Under the pieces are notes generated by a model, which saw only the letters and a list, made by a program, of their open reading frames with translations, was not told the DNA's origin and did not search any database. From B46-G9 sp964581175 (GTDB lineage: Bacteria; Desulfobacterota; DSM-4660; Desulfatiglandales; Desulfatiglandaceae), in assembly GCA_964581175.1 (NCBI GenBank), contig CAZONI010000001.1, forward strand, positions 1 to 64,000: a stretch of DNA of 64,000 bases. The letters are read 5' to 3'. Shown piece after piece: positions 9,424-17,930 of the stretch; position 1 is the stretch's first letter; each line of letters opens with the position of its first letter. The position numbers were made by a program, and so were the translations under genes.

Positions 9424-9912
9424 ATGGCCAAAGAAGCATCGGTTGCACCAAGGGAAAGAGTGAATATCGTCTACCGTCCGGCCACAGGTGATGCCCAGGA
9501 AGAGGTCGAACTTCCTCTCAAAGTCCTCGTCATGGGCGATTTCACCGGCAAGCCGGATGACAGACCGGTGGAGGAGAGAGAACCCATCAATATTGATAAA
9601 GACAATTTCAACGAAGTCCTCAAGGCCCAGAATATTCAGATGGACGTAAGCGTTCCAAACAGGATCTCAGGCGAACCCGATGAAGACATGAATGTGTCCC
9701 TCAAATTTGAATCGATCAAAGATTTCGGTCCGGAAGCCGTGGCCAAGAATACGCCTGAGTTGAACCGTCTCATGGAACTCAGGGAAGCCCTGGGCGCACT
9801 GAAAGGGCCGTTGAGCAACATTCCAGCATTTCGAAAAAAAATCCAGGAACTGGTCAAGGATGAAGATACGCGTGAGAAACTGCTGAAAGAACTGGGTGTA
9901 GAAGATAAATAA
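9424..9912 (+). CDS. tssB: T6SS contractile sheath small subunit TssB (VipA)
   Basis: The 162-residue small sheath subunit forms the contractile sheath with TssC. The sequence has the family core: RVNIVYRPATG, LPLKVLVMGDFTG, the INIDKDNFNEVL and MDVSVPNRI segments, and LKFESIKDFGPEAVAKNTPELNRLMELREAL, with the C-terminal helix that docks on TssC. A strong AAGGAGG ribosome-binding site precedes the ATG, consistent with high expression. It is followed by tssC and hcp in the usual order. The shorter, divergent TssB-like module at the N-terminus of the protein at 36677-38254 is clearly related to this one. Confidence 0.96.
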   Translation: MAKEASVAPRERVNIVYRPATGDAQEEVELPLKVLVMGDFTGKPDDRPVEEREPINIDKDNFNEVLKAQNIQMDVSVPNRISGEPDEDMNVSLKFESIKDFGPEAVAKNTPELNRLMELREALGALKGPLSNIPAFRKKIQELVKDEDTREKLLKELGVEDK

Positions 9913-9935
9913 AAACGAATTGAGGAGGTGATTTC

Positions 9936-11417
9936 ATGGTTGAGGAAGAAAAACAGGCTGCCTCTGCCGGGGAGACAACTGAAGAGCTTTCAATCCTGGA
10001 CGAGATCGTTCATGCCACCAAGCTCCAACCAACGGATGAGGCGTATGGTGTGACCAAAAGGGGTGTAGAGGCCTTGATTGCGCAACTGCTCGAGCCGGGG
10101 CGTGAAGTGCCGAAGATCTCCAAGGCCGTGGTCGATGACATGATTGCGGAAATCGACAAGAAACTCAGCCTTCAAGTGGATGCCATTCTGCACCATCCGG
10201 AAGTTCAGAAACTGGAATCCGCCTGGCGCTCCCTGAAGTTCCTGGTGGACCGGACCGATTTCAGGGAAAACATAAAGCTGGAAGTGATCAATATCTCAAA
10301 AGACGATCTGCTGGATGACTTCGAGGATGCCCCTGAGGTGCCCAAATCCGGGCTCTACAAAACGGTGTATACGGCGGAATACGGGCAGTTCGGCGGGCAA
10401 CCGTATGCAACTCTGCTGGGCAACTACGACTTTGGCCCCGGACCCCAGGATGTCAAGCTTCTCCAGTATGTTGCCAGCGTGGCAAGTATGGCCCATGCGC
10501 CGTTCATCGCGGCCGCCGGCCCCCAGATGTTCGGCCTGGATTCTTTCAATGGGCTGCCGGACCTCAAGGACCTGAAATCCATTTTTGAAGGCCCGCAGTA
10601 CACCAAGTGGCAGTCATTCAGAGAATCAGAGGATGCGAGATACGTGGGACTCACCACTCCCAGGTTCCTTCTCCGTCTTCCGTACGGGCCGGATACCCAA
10701 CCGGTAAAGGCCTTCAATTATGAAGAAGACGTCTCGGCAAGCCACGAGCATTACCTCTGGGGAAACACCGCCTTTACCTTTGCCAGCAGGCTGACCGACA
10801 GCTTCGCGAAATATCGATGGTGCGCAAATATCATCGGCCCTAAGGGAGGAGGCGCAGTGGAAGATCTGCCCCTGCATCAATTCGAGGCCATGGGGGCCGT
10901 TCAGACAAAGATCCCTACGGAAGTACTGATTTCCGAACGAAGAGAATATGAACTTGCTGAAGAGGGGTTCATCGGGCTCACCATGCGCAAGGGAAGTGAC
11001 AATGCCGCCTTCTTCTCCGCCAATTCGGTGCAGAAGCCGAAGTTTTTCGGGATAAGCAAGGAAGGCAAAGCGGCTGAACTGAACTACAAGCTGGGTCTGC
11101 AATTGCCGTACATGTTCGTAATCAACCGGATGGCCCACTACCTGAAGGTCATCCAGCGGGAAAACATCGGGACCTGGAAAGAGCGGACTGACCTGGAAAG
11201 GGAGCTGAATACCTGGATCACCCAGTACGTGGTGAACATGGACAACCCGGCGCCGGAGGTCAGAAGCAGGAGACCGTTACGACAGGCACAGGTGACCGTG
11301 GAAGACGTGGAAGGCGAACCCGGATGGTACCGGGTGGGACTCAAAGTGAGGCCCCATTTCAAATACATGGGGGCCTTCTTTACCCTCTCCCTGGTGGGGA
11401 AACTGGACAAAGAGTAA
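9936..11417 (+). CDS. tssC: T6SS contractile sheath large subunit TssC (VipB)
   Basis: The 493-residue large sheath subunit carries the ClpV-recognised N-terminal region and the sheath body. Diagnostic segments are HHPEVQKLESAWRSLKFLVDRTDF, the FGLDSFNGLPDLKDL loop, WQSFRESEDARYVGLTTPRFLLRLPYG, and the RMAHYLKVIQRENIG C-terminal helix. Length is normal. GAGGAGG lies 9 nt before the ATG, and the gene follows tssB by 23 nt. A second, diverged TssC-like domain is encoded at 36677-38254, so this window has two sheath-type genes. Confidence 0.97.
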   Translation: MVEEEKQAASAGETTEELSILDEIVHATKLQPTDEAYGVTKRGVEALIAQLLEPGREVPKISKAVVDDMIAEIDKKLSLQVDAILHHPEVQKLESAWRSLKFLVDRTDFRENIKLEVINISKDDLLDDFEDAPEVPKSGLYKTVYTAEYGQFGGQPYATLLGNYDFGPGPQDVKLLQYVASVASMAHAPFIAAAGPQMFGLDSFNGLPDLKDLKSIFEGPQYTKWQSFRESEDARYVGLTTPRFLLRLPYGPDTQPVKAFNYEEDVSASHEHYLWGNTAFTFASRLTDSFAKYRWCANIIGPKGGGAVEDLPLHQFEAMGAVQTKIPTEVLISERREYELAEEGFIGLTMRKGSDNAAFFSANSVQKPKFFGISKEGKAAELNYKLGLQLPYMFVINRMAHYLKVIQRENIGTWKERTDLERELNTWITQYVVNMDNPAPEVRSRRPLRQAQVTVEDVEGEPGWYRVGLKVRPHFKYMGAFFTLSLVGKLDKE

Positions 11418-11478
11418 GGAATGGTGGTGTGCAAAAAACCTTTTCTGCCAACAAATTCAGACAGGAGGAATGTGAGCA

Positions 11479-11970
11479 ATGGCTATGACAGTGCATATTG
11501 ATTTGAAGGCGAACGGAACAAAGATTGACGGTGATTCGACCATAGAATCTCTGGACAGGGCGAATACGATTGAGTGTCTCTCGTACACTGATTCCGTGCG
11601 AACGGCCCGGGAGGCCTCATCCGGCATGGCAAGCGGTGAGAGAACCTACGAACCCATCAGGATTACCAAACGAATCGACAAGAGTTCCCCACTCCTGTTC
11701 AAGGCCCTGTGCAATAACGAGGTCATTGAGGCCACTTTTCGGTTCTACAGGCCGAACCCGGCCGGCGATGGGACCACTGAACAGTTCTATACCGTTAAGA
11801 TCAAGGAAGGAAGGATCTCCTCGTACCAGCGCGTCAGTCCTGATGTCATTGACCCGGCATCTGCAAATGCGCCGCCCACGGAGGAAGTCACCTTTGTTTT
11901 TGGAGACGTTATTCAGACGTACGAACCCGGCGGCGTCGAGCACGAAGATCACTGGTCGCAGAGAACGTAA
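11479..11970 (+). CDS. hcp: T6SS tube protein Hcp (TssD)
   Basis: Hcp forms the hexameric inner tube and is secreted; it can also carry small effectors. The 163-residue protein has the family pattern: MTVHIDLKANGTKIDGDS, IECLSYTDSVRTAREASSGM, the YEPIRITKRIDKSSPLLFKALC segment, ATFRFYRPNPAG and a closing EEVTFVFGDVIQTYEPGG. It has its own strong ribosome-binding site (CAGGAGG) and is followed by a 122-nt spacer holding an inverted repeat. That arrangement fits separate high-level expression of Hcp within the operon (inference). Confidence 0.96.
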   Translation: MAMTVHIDLKANGTKIDGDSTIESLDRANTIECLSYTDSVRTAREASSGMASGERTYEPIRITKRIDKSSPLLFKALCNNEVIEATFRFYRPNPAGDGTTEQFYTVKIKEGRISSYQRVSPDVIDPASANAPPTEEVTFVFGDVIQTYEPGGVEHEDHWSQRT

Positions 11971-11998
11971 GGCCCCGGCTGCCGACCGTGAAATGATC

Positions 11999-12046
11999 CC
12001 CGGTGTTTTTTCGCTCGGTGACCCTTGCCGGCAAAAGAACACCGGG
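11999..12046 (+). other. Inverted repeat (stem-loop) between hcp and tssE
   Basis: A perfect 9-bp inverted repeat, CCCGGTGTT at 11999-12007 with AACACCGGG at 12038-12046. The 30-nt loop contains a second 10-bp palindrome (TTGCCGGCAA). No run of T follows, so it is not a classic terminator. It could stabilise or separate the hcp message from tssE. The structure is read from the sequence; the role is inferred. Confidence 0.5.
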
Positions 12047-12092
12047 TCCATTCGTTAACCGCTGCGAATCGGAAGGTCGCTGCTGAGGTCTC

Positions 12093-12506
12093 ATGGGAAA
12101 AGACAGGCTCCTTGAAAGGATTCGGAAGCGGGAGAAGGACCCGCGCATCCGAAGAAAAGACGACCCGAAGGAGGCCATTGACTCTGTCCTGCGCCACCTC
12201 CAGCAGATTCTCAATACGAGAGAGGGGTCCGTTCCCATTGCGGAAGATTTCGGCATACCGGACCTGACGGAGGTGCACCTGCACTATCCTGATTCTCTGC
12301 GGTATTTTGAAAGGGCCATCCGTCAGACCATTCAAAAATATGAACCGCGTTTGGGGGGGCTCCGGGTGCGGTTTATCCCTGACGAGGAAGATCCCTTGTC
12401 CTTGCGTTTTCAGATCGTGGGGAAACTAACGGCAGAGGGGTACAAGGACCCGGTACGCTTCGAGAGCATTATCGGATCCGACGGGAAGATCCGCGTCAAG
12501 CGGTGA
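12093..12506 (+). CDS. tssE: T6SS baseplate protein TssE (gp25-like)
   Basis: A 137-residue gp25-like wedge protein of the baseplate. It has the N-terminal basic helix (KDRLLERIRKREKDP), DSVLRHLQQILNTREGSVPIAEDFGIPDLTEV, which matches the family's L..LLNTR.G..P....G.PDL core, and a beta-rich end (LRFQIVGKL). The length is slightly under that of many TssE proteins. The ATG is preceded by a weak GAGG. It follows hcp by 122 nt and tssF by -63 nt in gene order. Confidence 0.92.
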   Translation: MGKDRLLERIRKREKDPRIRRKDDPKEAIDSVLRHLQQILNTREGSVPIAEDFGIPDLTEVHLHYPDSLRYFERAIRQTIQKYEPRLGGLRVRFIPDEEDPLSLRFQIVGKLTAEGYKDPVRFESIIGSDGKIRVKR

Positions 12507-12569
12507 TTTTCTGTGGGACCCCGGCTGATCACCGAACCACGAATACCTTGGCGAATGTAAGGGAAAATC

Positions 12570-14303
12570 ATGTTTAGCCGCTATTTTCAGCAAGAACTGG
12601 CAAACCTGAAAGACCTGGGGGAGGTCTTTTCAAAGGCCCATCCTGCCGTGGCGCCTATGTTGAGCGGGGCGGCAGCCGATCCCGATGTCGAGCGACTCCT
12701 CGAAGGCGTCGCGTTCCTCACAGCCCTCCTGCGGGAAAAGCTGGATGATGAATTTCCGGAAATCGTCCACGAACTGACCCAGATCATCTGGCCCCATTAT
12801 CTCCGGCCTGTTCCGGCCGCGACGATCATCGCCTTTGAACCGAAACCCGCGCTGAAACAATCCATGAAGATTCCGGCAGGGATCCTCGTCAATTCCGTTC
12901 CCGTAGAGGGGACCACCTGCACGTTCAGGACCGCCTCTGCAGTTGAGGTACACCCTCTGAATCTTGTGGATGCCGCCCTTCTCGAACCTGCAGGCCGGCC
13001 GCCTGCGATTCGAATCAAGCTTGAATTAAACGGCCTGAAACTCGCTGAGTGGCAGCCCGATGCCCTTCGATTATACCTGTCAGGAGATTTTTCCGTTGCT
13101 ACGGATCTCGCCATGATCCTGCAAAGGAATACGAAGAAGATCGTTATCTCCTCCCCGGACGGAGGCCGGCCTGTTTCGCTGGGACCGGAAGCGCTGAAAT
13201 CCGTCGGCTTCTCGTCTAAGGAAAGTCTCATCCCCTATCCCTCGAATTCCTTTCCCGGATACCGAATTCTCCAGGAATATTTCATATTGCCCGAGAAGTT
13301 CCTTTTTCTCGATCTTACGGGATGGGAAAAATGGTCGGAACGAGGAGAAGGATCAAAGATCGAAGTCTTGTTCGAACTCGAAAACATTTCGCCCCCCTAT
13401 CCACGGGTAAGGAAAGAAAGCTTCGTGCTGAATGCCGCACCTGCCGTCAATATCTTCCCCCATGAGGCTGATCCTGTGCGCCTGGATCATAAGAAAACAG
13501 ACTATCTGGTGCGCCCTGCGGGGAGCAACTCGAACCACTTCCAGGTGTACTCTCTGGAGAAAGTTGTGGGGTACGTGCAGGGTACCGCCGAAGAAAGGAC
13601 CTACCTGCCTTTTGATCTATTTCAAAGGCAACAAAAGGATTTCTCGATCTACCACGTGAAATTGAGGCGGGCGCCTATCACGGAAGGGATAGATGTCTAT
13701 CTCTCGGTGGCCTACCCACCTGATGGGAGGATCCCGGCGGGTGAAACGCTGTCCATCGACCTGCTCTGTACAAATGGAGCCTTGCCCGAAAACCTGCAGC
13801 AGGGAGATATCTGCGAGCCCACAAGCAGTTCGCCCGAGTTCGTGACCTTCAAGAATATACGACCCATTACTCCCCATGTCCTGCCCCCGCTGGGAACGGA
13901 TCTCCTCTGGCAGTTATTGGGACATCTTTCCCTGAATCTCTTATCCCTCGCAACACCTGAAAACCTGAGGGCCCTCCTGGAGCTCTATATCTTCTCCGAG
14001 AGCCGTGACCGCTCGGCTGTTCTTGCCAATAAGAAGAGAATCGACGGAATTGAAGCCGTGGGAGTTCACCAGCAGGATCGCATTCTGAAGGGCGCCATTA
14101 TCAGGGGACATGAGATCGATATCAAATTACGGCGGGACCATTTCGCCGGCGATGGAGACTTGTTTCTTTTTGCCGCCGTCCTTGACCATTTTCTCGGGGC
14201 CTACGCAACGATCAATACCTACACTCGACTCACCGTGCTGGAAAGCATCAAGGGAGAAAGATACCAATGGCCGGCAAGGCTCGGAGACCATATCCTGACA
14301 TAA
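12570..14303 (+). CDS. tssF: T6SS baseplate protein TssF
   Basis: The 577-residue baseplate wedge protein works with TssE, TssG and TssK. It starts with the canonical FSRYFQQELANLKDLGEVFSKAHP and continues with VERLLEGVAFLTALLREKLDDEFPEIVHELTQIIWPHYLRPVPA, the conserved TssF core. The C-terminal part has PPLGTDLLWQLLGHLSLN and FLGAYATINTYTRLTV. Length and order are normal. It overlaps tssG by 37 nt. Confidence 0.96.
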   Translation: MFSRYFQQELANLKDLGEVFSKAHPAVAPMLSGAAADPDVERLLEGVAFLTALLREKLDDEFPEIVHELTQIIWPHYLRPVPAATIIAFEPKPALKQSMKIPAGILVNSVPVEGTTCTFRTASAVEVHPLNLVDAALLEPAGRPPAIRIKLELNGLKLAEWQPDALRLYLSGDFSVATDLAMILQRNTKKIVISSPDGGRPVSLGPEALKSVGFSSKESLIPYPSNSFPGYRILQEYFILPEKFLFLDLTGWEKWSERGEGSKIEVLFELENISPPYPRVRKESFVLNAAPAVNIFPHEADPVRLDHKKTDYLVRPAGSNSNHFQVYSLEKVVGYVQGTAEERTYLPFDLFQRQQKDFSIYHVKLRRAPITEGIDVYLSVAYPPDGRIPAGETLSIDLLCTNGALPENLQQGDICEPTSSSPEFVTFKNIRPITPHVLPPLGTDLLWQLLGHLSLNLLSLATPENLRALLELYIFSESRDRSAVLANKKRIDGIEAVGVHQQDRILKGAIIRGHEIDIKLRRDHFAGDGDLFLFAAVLDHFLGAYATINTYTRLTVLESIKGERYQWPARLGDHILT

Positions 14304-15283
14304 AAGGAGAACTCCTGACCAGGCCTCACGCGTTTTCCTTCTACCAGATCATCAGGCTTTTGCGGTTACTGGAAAGCGGTCGGGAAAAGGATGAACGCAA
14401 TCGGGAAAAGAAGACCGCCGCCATAACGGTCAGGCCCGAACTCTCTCTGGCATTTCCCGCGGCCGACGTTTCCAGGATAGAACCTGTCGAGGACGACAAT
14501 GGCGGATTTCGTGTAACCGCCACGTTCCTCGGGCTCTATGGTACGTCGTCACCACTCCCAACCTTCTACACCGAAGATCTCCTGGAAGAAAAGGCCGAGG
14601 ACGGGAGAATCACACGCGATTTCATGGATATGCTGAACGGGCATCTTTTCCGACTCCTGTTTCGCTGCTGGACAAAATATCGTCTCTACCTCGAGGTGGT
14701 GGAAGAAGAAAATCCAAGGCACACTTCCAGGCTCTACTGCCTCCTGGGTCTGGGAGATGAACGCCTCAGGAGGGAAGTCCCTGAGAGTTATCGATTTCTC
14801 CGGTACCTTGGCCTTGTCATCCAGCACCCGCGTTCAGCGCTTGGTCTCAAAACGGTCCTCGGAGACGCGTTGGAAGGGATCGCCATTGATCTCATCCCGT
14901 GTCTTCCCAGAATGGCCAGCGTACCCGAGGACCAGAGGTGCTGCATCGGATCCACGGGATCAAAGCTCGGTGAAGACGCGTTCGTCGGGGAGCAGCTTCT
15001 CGATCGAACGGGAAAATTCCGTTTAAGGGTCGGTCCCGTTACCGGAGATCAGTTCCGGGGACTGCTGCCGGGAAGTGCAAATCACCGGCTCCTGGCTTCC
15101 CTGACCGATTTCTACCTGGCCGCCCCGCTGGAATATGACCTGGAAATCCTGATTAAACGAGGAGAAGTGGCGACCGGCTGTCTCGGGGGACCGCAGTGGG
15201 CTCATCTGGGCTGGAATACCTGGGTCTTTTCCGGCAGTTACCCGGGAGAAGCAAGAGCGATTTTTGAACCGCAAAACACATAA
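14267..15283 (+). CDS. tssG: T6SS baseplate protein TssG
   Basis: The 338-residue baseplate protein pairs with two TssF copies in the wedge. Family segments include PHAFSFYQIIRLLRLLE near the N-terminus, FLGLYGTSSPLPTFYTEDLL, FMDMLNGHLFRLLFRCWTKYR and the end segment GGPQWAHLGWNTWVF. The ATG lies inside tssF (37-nt overlap) with GGGAG upstream, so translation is coupled. Confidence 0.94.
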   Translation: MAGKARRPYPDIKGELLTRPHAFSFYQIIRLLRLLESGREKDERNREKKTAAITVRPELSLAFPAADVSRIEPVEDDNGGFRVTATFLGLYGTSSPLPTFYTEDLLEEKAEDGRITRDFMDMLNGHLFRLLFRCWTKYRLYLEVVEEENPRHTSRLYCLLGLGDERLRREVPESYRFLRYLGLVIQHPRSALGLKTVLGDALEGIAIDLIPCLPRMASVPEDQRCCIGSTGSKLGEDAFVGEQLLDRTGKFRLRVGPVTGDQFRGLLPGSANHRLLASLTDFYLAAPLEYDLEILIKRGEVATGCLGGPQWAHLGWNTWVFSGSYPGEARAIFEPQNT

Positions 15284-15295
15284 GAGGAGCAGAAA

Positions 15296-17929
15296 ATGGT
15301 AAGTGTAGACATCAAGGCCTTGTTGAACCGGTTAAATCAATACTGTACCCGGTGCCTGGAAGCAGCCGCGGGACTCTGCGTTTCGCGGACCCATTATGAA
15401 GTGACCATCGAGCACTTCTTCGCCAAGCTCCTTGAAGAGCCGCAATCTGATCTTCCCCTGATTCTGCGGCAGTTCGACATTGATTCGGGCAGGGTGAAAA
15501 AGGCAGTTGACCGGACAGTCGAGGAATTTCGCACGGGAAATGCGGCAAAACCCGTGTTTTCTCCCCTGCTCATGGAACTGTTCCAGGAAGGCTGGCTTGC
15601 CGGTTCCGTTGACCTTGGAGAGAACAGGATCCGCTCGGGGGGGCTTCTGCTGGCCTTTCTGAACAAACCCACTCAATTCGCGACCGGGTCTTTCGTGGAT
15701 TATCTGAGCGCTGTCAGCCGCGAAGCCTTACTCTCCCAGTTCAATGCCATCGTATCAAGATCGGTGGAGCAGCCCACTGGTGGAGAACAGGCCATGAGAG
15801 AAACCGGAGCGCCCGGCGAAGGGACGGCACTTGCCCGATTCTGCGTTGATTTTACCCGGAAAGCAGGCGCGGGAGAAATAGACCCCGTTTTCGGACGCGA
15901 CAGAGAAATCCGTCAGATGATCGATATTCTTGCACGGCGCAGGAAAAACAACCCCATTGTGGTCGGTGAGGCGGGAGTCGGCAAGACGGCCGTGGTGGAA
16001 GGCCTTGCGCTCCGGGTAGTGGAAGGGGATGTGCCCGATCTTCTTCGGGACGTGTCCATCGTGGGGCTTGATATGGGCCTCCTCCAGGCAGGTGCGGGAG
16101 TGAAAGGGGAATTTGAAAACCGGCTCAAATCGGTCATCGAAGAAGTCAAGGCGTCCCCCAAACCCATCATCCTGTTCATCGACGAGGCACATACCCTCAT
16201 CGGGGCGGGAGGTTCCGCCGGCGGCAGTGACGCCGCGAATCTTCTGAAGCCGGCCCTTGCCCGCGGGGAACTGAGGACGATAGCCGCAACCACCTGGTCC
16301 GAGTACAAAAAGTATTTTGAAAAAGACGCAGCCCTTGCCCGGCGCTTCCAGCCGGTGAAACTGGATGAACCCTCGGTCGAAATTGCCGCCCTGATCCTGA
16401 GAGGCCTCAAGGAGAAATACGAAGAGACGCACGGTGTCGTGGTACGCGATGACGCTGTGGAGGCTGCGGCCGAACTCTCAAGCCGCTACATCTCGGGCCG
16501 CCAGCTCCCGGATAAGGCAGTGGACCTGCTTGACACCAGCGCTGCCAGGGTCAAAATCCTGCTGACCGCCAAACCGGATGTTATTGAGGACAAGGAACGG
16601 TCTATACAGGCCCTTGAGCGCGAAAAAAAGGCCCTTGAAAGGGACCAAGACCATGGTTTTCAGGTGGATGAAGATCGCCTGGCAACCATTGGCTCGCTTT
16701 TGAGCACCCTGGATGGTGAGGTGGGTGAACTCAAAGAGCGGTGGGTAAAAGAGAAAGAGCTTGCCCGGAAAATAATCGATCTCAGGGGAGCCCTTCACTC
16801 GGGTGATGACGACGGGGGTGCATCTCCTCCCGATAGAAAAGCCCTCCGGGAACAACTGGAAAATGCCGCAAATGAGCTCGAAGCCGTTCAAGGGGATTCG
16901 CCGCTCGTCCGCATAGAAGTAGACCCCGACACAGTCTCCAAGGTGGTCTCCGACTGGACAGGGATCCCGCTCGGGAAGGTCATGCGGGAAGAGGCCAGGA
17001 ACGTGGTCAGCCTGGAAGCCAATCTCCGGGAGAGAATAAAGGGGCAGGACGAGGCCCTGGAAAGCATCACCCAGGTAATAAAGGCCTCCAAGGCCGGACT
17101 GAAGGACCCTGCCCAGCCCATGGGTGTTTTTCTCCTGGTGGGTCCCAGTGGTGTAGGCAAGACGGAAACGGCCCTTGCCCTTGCCGATCTCCTTTTCGGC
17201 GGAGATCGCTTTATGGTGACCATCAACATGAGCGAGTTCCAGGAGCGGCACACGGTGAGCAGGCTGATTGGCTCTCCGCCGGGATATGTGGGCTATGGGG
17301 AAGGAGGAGTCCTCACGGAAGGGGTCCGCCAGCGGCCTTATTCCATTGTCCTTCTCGACGAGGTGGAAAAGGCCCATCTGGAAGTCATGAACCTCTTCTA
17401 TCAGGTTTTTGACAAAGGGGCCCTCTCGGACGGCGAAGGACGCATCATTGATTTCAAGAACACCGTTCTGTTTCTCACCAGTAACCTGGCCTCGGATGTC
17501 ATTACCGAACTCTGCGGGGGAGAGGAAAGACCACCTGCCGATACGGTAGCAACGGCCATAAGGCCCATCCTCAGCAACCATTTCAAGCCCGCACTGCTCG
17601 CGAGGATGAGCATAGTGCCTTTCTACACGCTCGGACCCGATATCCTGAAAGACATTGTGGTCTTGAAGCTTGACAAGCTGGCCAGAAGGATGGGAGAGAC
17701 CCACAAGATCAAGTGCACCTATTCGGAGAAGGTTGTGGAACAGATAGCGGCCCGCTGCACAGAGGTGGAAACCGGGGCCAGGAATATTGATCATATTATG
17801 AACGGGACCATCCTCCCCCAGCTGTCGCGCGACATCCTTGCAAAGATGAGCGAGGAGGCGCTCCCTGAGACCATGATGCTGGACGTGACCGAAGACGGCG
17901 GTTTCGAGATCAGTTTCCAAGGAGGGTAA
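15296..17929 (+). CDS. clpV: T6SS sheath-disassembly ATPase ClpV (TssH)
   Basis: A Hsp100/ClpB-type AAA+ unfoldase of 877 residues that extracts TssC from contracted sheaths for recycling. It has an N-terminal Clp-N type domain (about residues 1-160), a first AAA domain with Walker A GEAGVGKT (about 223-230) and Walker B LFIDEAHTLIGAG, a coiled-coil middle region (about 430-560), and a second AAA domain with Walker A GPSGVGKT (about 616-623). Both nucleotide-binding sites appear intact. It lies in the T6SS operon with GAGGAG 5 nt before the ATG, separating it from a housekeeping ClpB. Confidence 0.96.
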   Translation: MVSVDIKALLNRLNQYCTRCLEAAAGLCVSRTHYEVTIEHFFAKLLEEPQSDLPLILRQFDIDSGRVKKAVDRTVEEFRTGNAAKPVFSPLLMELFQEGWLAGSVDLGENRIRSGGLLLAFLNKPTQFATGSFVDYLSAVSREALLSQFNAIVSRSVEQPTGGEQAMRETGAPGEGTALARFCVDFTRKAGAGEIDPVFGRDREIRQMIDILARRRKNNPIVVGEAGVGKTAVVEGLALRVVEGDVPDLLRDVSIVGLDMGLLQAGAGVKGEFENRLKSVIEEVKASPKPIILFIDEAHTLIGAGGSAGGSDAANLLKPALARGELRTIAATTWSEYKKYFEKDAALARRFQPVKLDEPSVEIAALILRGLKEKYEETHGVVVRDDAVEAAAELSSRYISGRQLPDKAVDLLDTSAARVKILLTAKPDVIEDKERSIQALEREKKALERDQDHGFQVDEDRLATIGSLLSTLDGEVGELKERWVKEKELARKIIDLRGALHSGDDDGGASPPDRKALREQLENAANELEAVQGDSPLVRIEVDPDTVSKVVSDWTGIPLGKVMREEARNVVSLEANLRERIKGQDEALESITQVIKASKAGLKDPAQPMGVFLLVGPSGVGKTETALALADLLFGGDRFMVTINMSEFQERHTVSRLIGSPPGYVGYGEGGVLTEGVRQRPYSIVLLDEVEKAHLEVMNLFYQVFDKGALSDGEGRIIDFKNTVLFLTSNLASDVITELCGGEERPPADTVATAIRPILSNHFKPALLARMSIVPFYTLGPDILKDIVVLKLDKLARRMGETHKIKCTYSEKVVEQIAARCTEVETGARNIDHIMNGTILPQLSRDILAKMSEEALPETMMLDVTEDGGFEISFQGG

Positions 17930-17930
17930 A

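Noticed and set aside
16478..17920. 480-codon minus-strand frame within clpV
   Set aside because: Antisense to two intact AAA domains; no ribosome-binding site and no recognisable motif.
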